Assembly (NCBI GenBank): GCA_002189035.1
Contig: CM007991.1
Coordinates: forward strand, 186,001-250,000
From: Utricularia gibba
Lineage: Eukaryota > Streptophyta > Magnoliopsida > Lamiales > Lentibulariaceae
Reading direction: 5' to 3'
Length of the DNA stretch: 64,000 bases
Below are positions 61,885-64,000 of this stretch, piece after piece; positions within the stretch are counted from its first letter, which is position 1; every line of letters begins with the position of its first letter. Below the pieces are notes generated by a model. It was given only the letters and a program-made list of their open reading frames with translations. It searched no databases and was not told where the DNA came from. The translations under genes were made by a program, and so were the position numbers.

Positions 61885-64000
61885 ATGGCGAATGTGAACG
61901 ACTTTCTGTTCACGGAGGAGGAAATGGCTGTCGACGATCGTGTCGGTTATCCGAAAGCCTACGCGAAGCTTTGCTCTGAACGGGGCTTTGGCCCCTTCAG
62001 CCACGGACCGCCCTTCACGTTCACTCCTTACGCCTTGACTCATCAAGAGGTGAATTGCATGATAAAACTGGTGTGTGTGTGTGTGTTTCAAGAGATTGGG
62101 CTATGGATGTGGAGTCGAATCCCCTTGTGCTCTATCACATGCTCTGTTCACTTAGAACTGGATAGTTTGGGGGATTTTACTATGATATTATTCAGAATGG
62201 ATTTTCATCTCTTCCATTTTATCGGTCCGTTTCGAGGTATTTTCAGTAGGGACCATGTGATAGTCTCTGTTTTCGGGGGGTCTGCAGCAGTACCCTCAAG
62301 AGTTTATGGTTCTGTTGTGCCTGAGCTCTCACAAAACATTTCTTATTCTTATATTGTTGATCATTGCTTACTGAAATCGAATATGTTGGCTGAGTAAGTC
62401 GGTTTGACCTCCATTGTTGATCAATCATAGCACTACAGAGAGGTTTATGGGTTTATGTGTCCTTGCTGTGGTCATTTTTTCGCTCTTTCCTTTTAACTGC
62501 GGACAAGCTTTTAAACATCTTGCCATGATTATTCAGGACATAAGAACAAAGGAGGTAGATGACCTGTTCCCTGTCATTGATCCCAAGTTACAGCAAACGA
62601 CCAAGCCCAAGATCTTTTTGAGCCTCCTGTGGAAACAGCTCAATCATCTTGGGTAATAGCAATGGAGCTCAGTTTTAATTTTTCATCTCCAGAATGTATT
62701 TTTAAGGCTTTTGGAGTCGAAACCGTCGTCTTTTACAATGTTTGTACACTGAAACACATCAGAAGAGCAACTAATGTGGTTTGGCATCCAGGAACGCTGG
62801 ATTCGACCCAGAAGTGATCCGGGTTGATCCTTATGGTAATGTGTTATACTATCATGCCGATGCAGCTTCACCTCTGGCGTGGGAGATTGATCACTGGTAT
62901 CCTTGCTCCAGTAAGAACTGATATTCCTTGAGAAAAGAACAATGTAATAATCTATTGTGGTTGTGCATATAAAACTGTTTCGGACTTGCAGGGGGAGGAT
63001 TGACGATCCCGAGCAACCTCCGGATCTTACAATGGCAAGTATGCAAGAGGAAGCACAACAAGCTGGAGTTTCTTCTTCCGTGGTGGGATTTGCAGCTTGG
63101 CATTTCCATCAACCAGTTCTTGTCTATTTTTGCCTCTTCCAATTCAGATTTCAGGTCAGTTGCTGATAAGCAAATGAGGCATTGATTCAGATGCTCGTAT
63201 GCGTTGTTTTATAGACATAACGAATCCGAATTTCAGGCGAAGGGCATATTCATGGCTGTTCTCTGAAGGAGAAAGCCATGAGTTGCATGCTTCACAGACA
63301 GTTGATTGTCATGCATTTCCAAGGCATTTCTTGGAAGAAGAAAGGAAACTAGGACTTGCTCCTGCTGCATTGGTTCTCTGCAGGAAAGATCCTTCTGAAT
63401 CTCCATTAAGATCATTAGATTTTAACAGACGGCCAAGATCAAGCACCCCAATAGTTGGTTAGCCTCATTTTTTCTCAAACTGCTGTTGAAAATCGATCGA
63501 TTTCAGAATATGAACTGTTTCATTGTGGTTGTCCAGCGGTGAAGAAAACAAAGCAGCATGCTCTGAAAGAGAACCATGATCCGGTGATGGCCATGAACCC
63601 GCACCAAGCTATTGCCATGGCTAGAGACTCCTTGAAGCAGAGGGAAGCAGCAGCAAAGATGCAAGCAGAAATACAGAAACTAGATAGTGAGGCGAATGAA
63701 TTGCATCAAAGGAGTGAAGAGGAGAAGGTTTCCATTCAGGAGTTGGAAATCATTTTGATGAAGAAACAACGGCGAGCTGAGAAATGCCGCCGTCTTGCGG
63801 AATCACAGTCATCTTACAGGGTAATGCTGGAGAAGATGATCAGAGACGCCATGCACCAGTAAGCTAACCATTTAAATGCTCTGTTCATTTTCTCACTTTC
63901 CTAGTATGTAAACTCAAGACCTTGACACAAATCATGCACTGTTCAGGAATGTCATCTTTAAAGAGCAAATGAGGCTGAATCAAGCAGCAGCAAGTGCACT
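61885..64000 (+). CDS. HNH-like, coiled-coil plant protein (cut by the right edge)
   Basis: Partial. Exons seen: 61885-62049, 62537-62652, 62792-62910, 62992-63154, 63237-63457, 63537-63858 and 63947 to the edge, all in phase. The central part, WEIDHWYPCSRGGLTIPSNL then RILQWQVCKRKHNKLEFLLP, has the DH...H/N...C-x3-K layout of an HNH or treble-clef nuclease-like fold. It is followed by WWDLQLGISINQFLSIFAS. A long helical region rich in Glu, Lys, Gln and Met starts near AMNPHQAIAMARDSLKQREA and continues off the window. The plant family is uncharacterised as far as I know, and nuclease activity is not established. An ATG at 61828 would add 19 residues, but MANVNDFLFTEEEMAVDDRV looks like the real start. 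Confidence 0.8.
62071..62086. repeat. (GT)n microsatellite
   Basis: A GT dinucleotide run lies in the first intron of the HNH-like gene, just after the donor at 62050. Confidence 0.8.

Overview
This is nuclear DNA from a flowering plant, a core eudicot. Compact multi-exon genes with short GT-AG introns, AT-rich spacers, chloroplast- and mitochondrion-targeted housekeeping proteins and plant-only families (purine permease, DUO1-type MYB, AP2/ERF, CCD7, ARABIDILLO, ATL) all point there. I cannot name the species. There is no sign of bacterial, viral or retroelement coding content, and I saw no tRNA or rRNA gene.

Layout. 0.5-13.8 kb holds a RING-H2 ATL ligase, a SET-domain protein methyltransferase, a chloroplast Cpn10, a TGD4-like lipid-transfer protein, an AAGAB/p34-like adaptin-binding protein, a mitochondrial acyl carrier protein and a RABH1/Rab6 GTPase. 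14.5-29 kb holds a purine permease, a plant-specific 'CASCLRxRL' protein, an organellar NOG1-like GTPase, an organellar uL18-like protein, an unrecognised basic nuclear-type protein and a palmitoyl-protein thioesterase. 29-41 kb holds ARABIDILLO, FKBP20-2, a DUF761 protein, the male-germline MYB DUO1 and a DREB A-4 type ERF. 43-51 kb holds the strigolactone enzyme CCD7 and nucleoporin NUP62. 53-64 kb holds a small PHD-like zinc-finger protein, a ZAT4/ZAT9-type C2H2 repressor and the start of an HNH-like coiled-coil protein that runs off the right edge.

From memory of Arabidopsis, many of these have homologues at At2g44600-At2g45120 and At3g60200-At3g60580. The window therefore looks like one ancestral block whose copies were divided between those two Arabidopsis segments. 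The genes share an ancestral neighbourhood, not one pathway. Several are arranged head to head over short shared promoters (TGD4-like/p34, mtACP/RABH1).

The most useful practical result concerns the quality of the reading frames. Six of 24 genes carry a 1- or 2-base indel inside otherwise well-conserved coding sequence: the CASCLR protein, the NOG1-like GTPase, ARABIDILLO, DUO1, NUP62 and ZAT. Five are single-base losses, most easily placed in short G or C runs; the sixth is an extra GT in a GTGTG tract. The surrounding exons stay in phase, so uncorrected long-read assembly errors are more likely than six real mutations. Automatic gene calls here would be truncated or split. Two introns appear to use GC donors, and one gene starts with a 7-base coding exon. 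I found no clear previously undescribed biological system.
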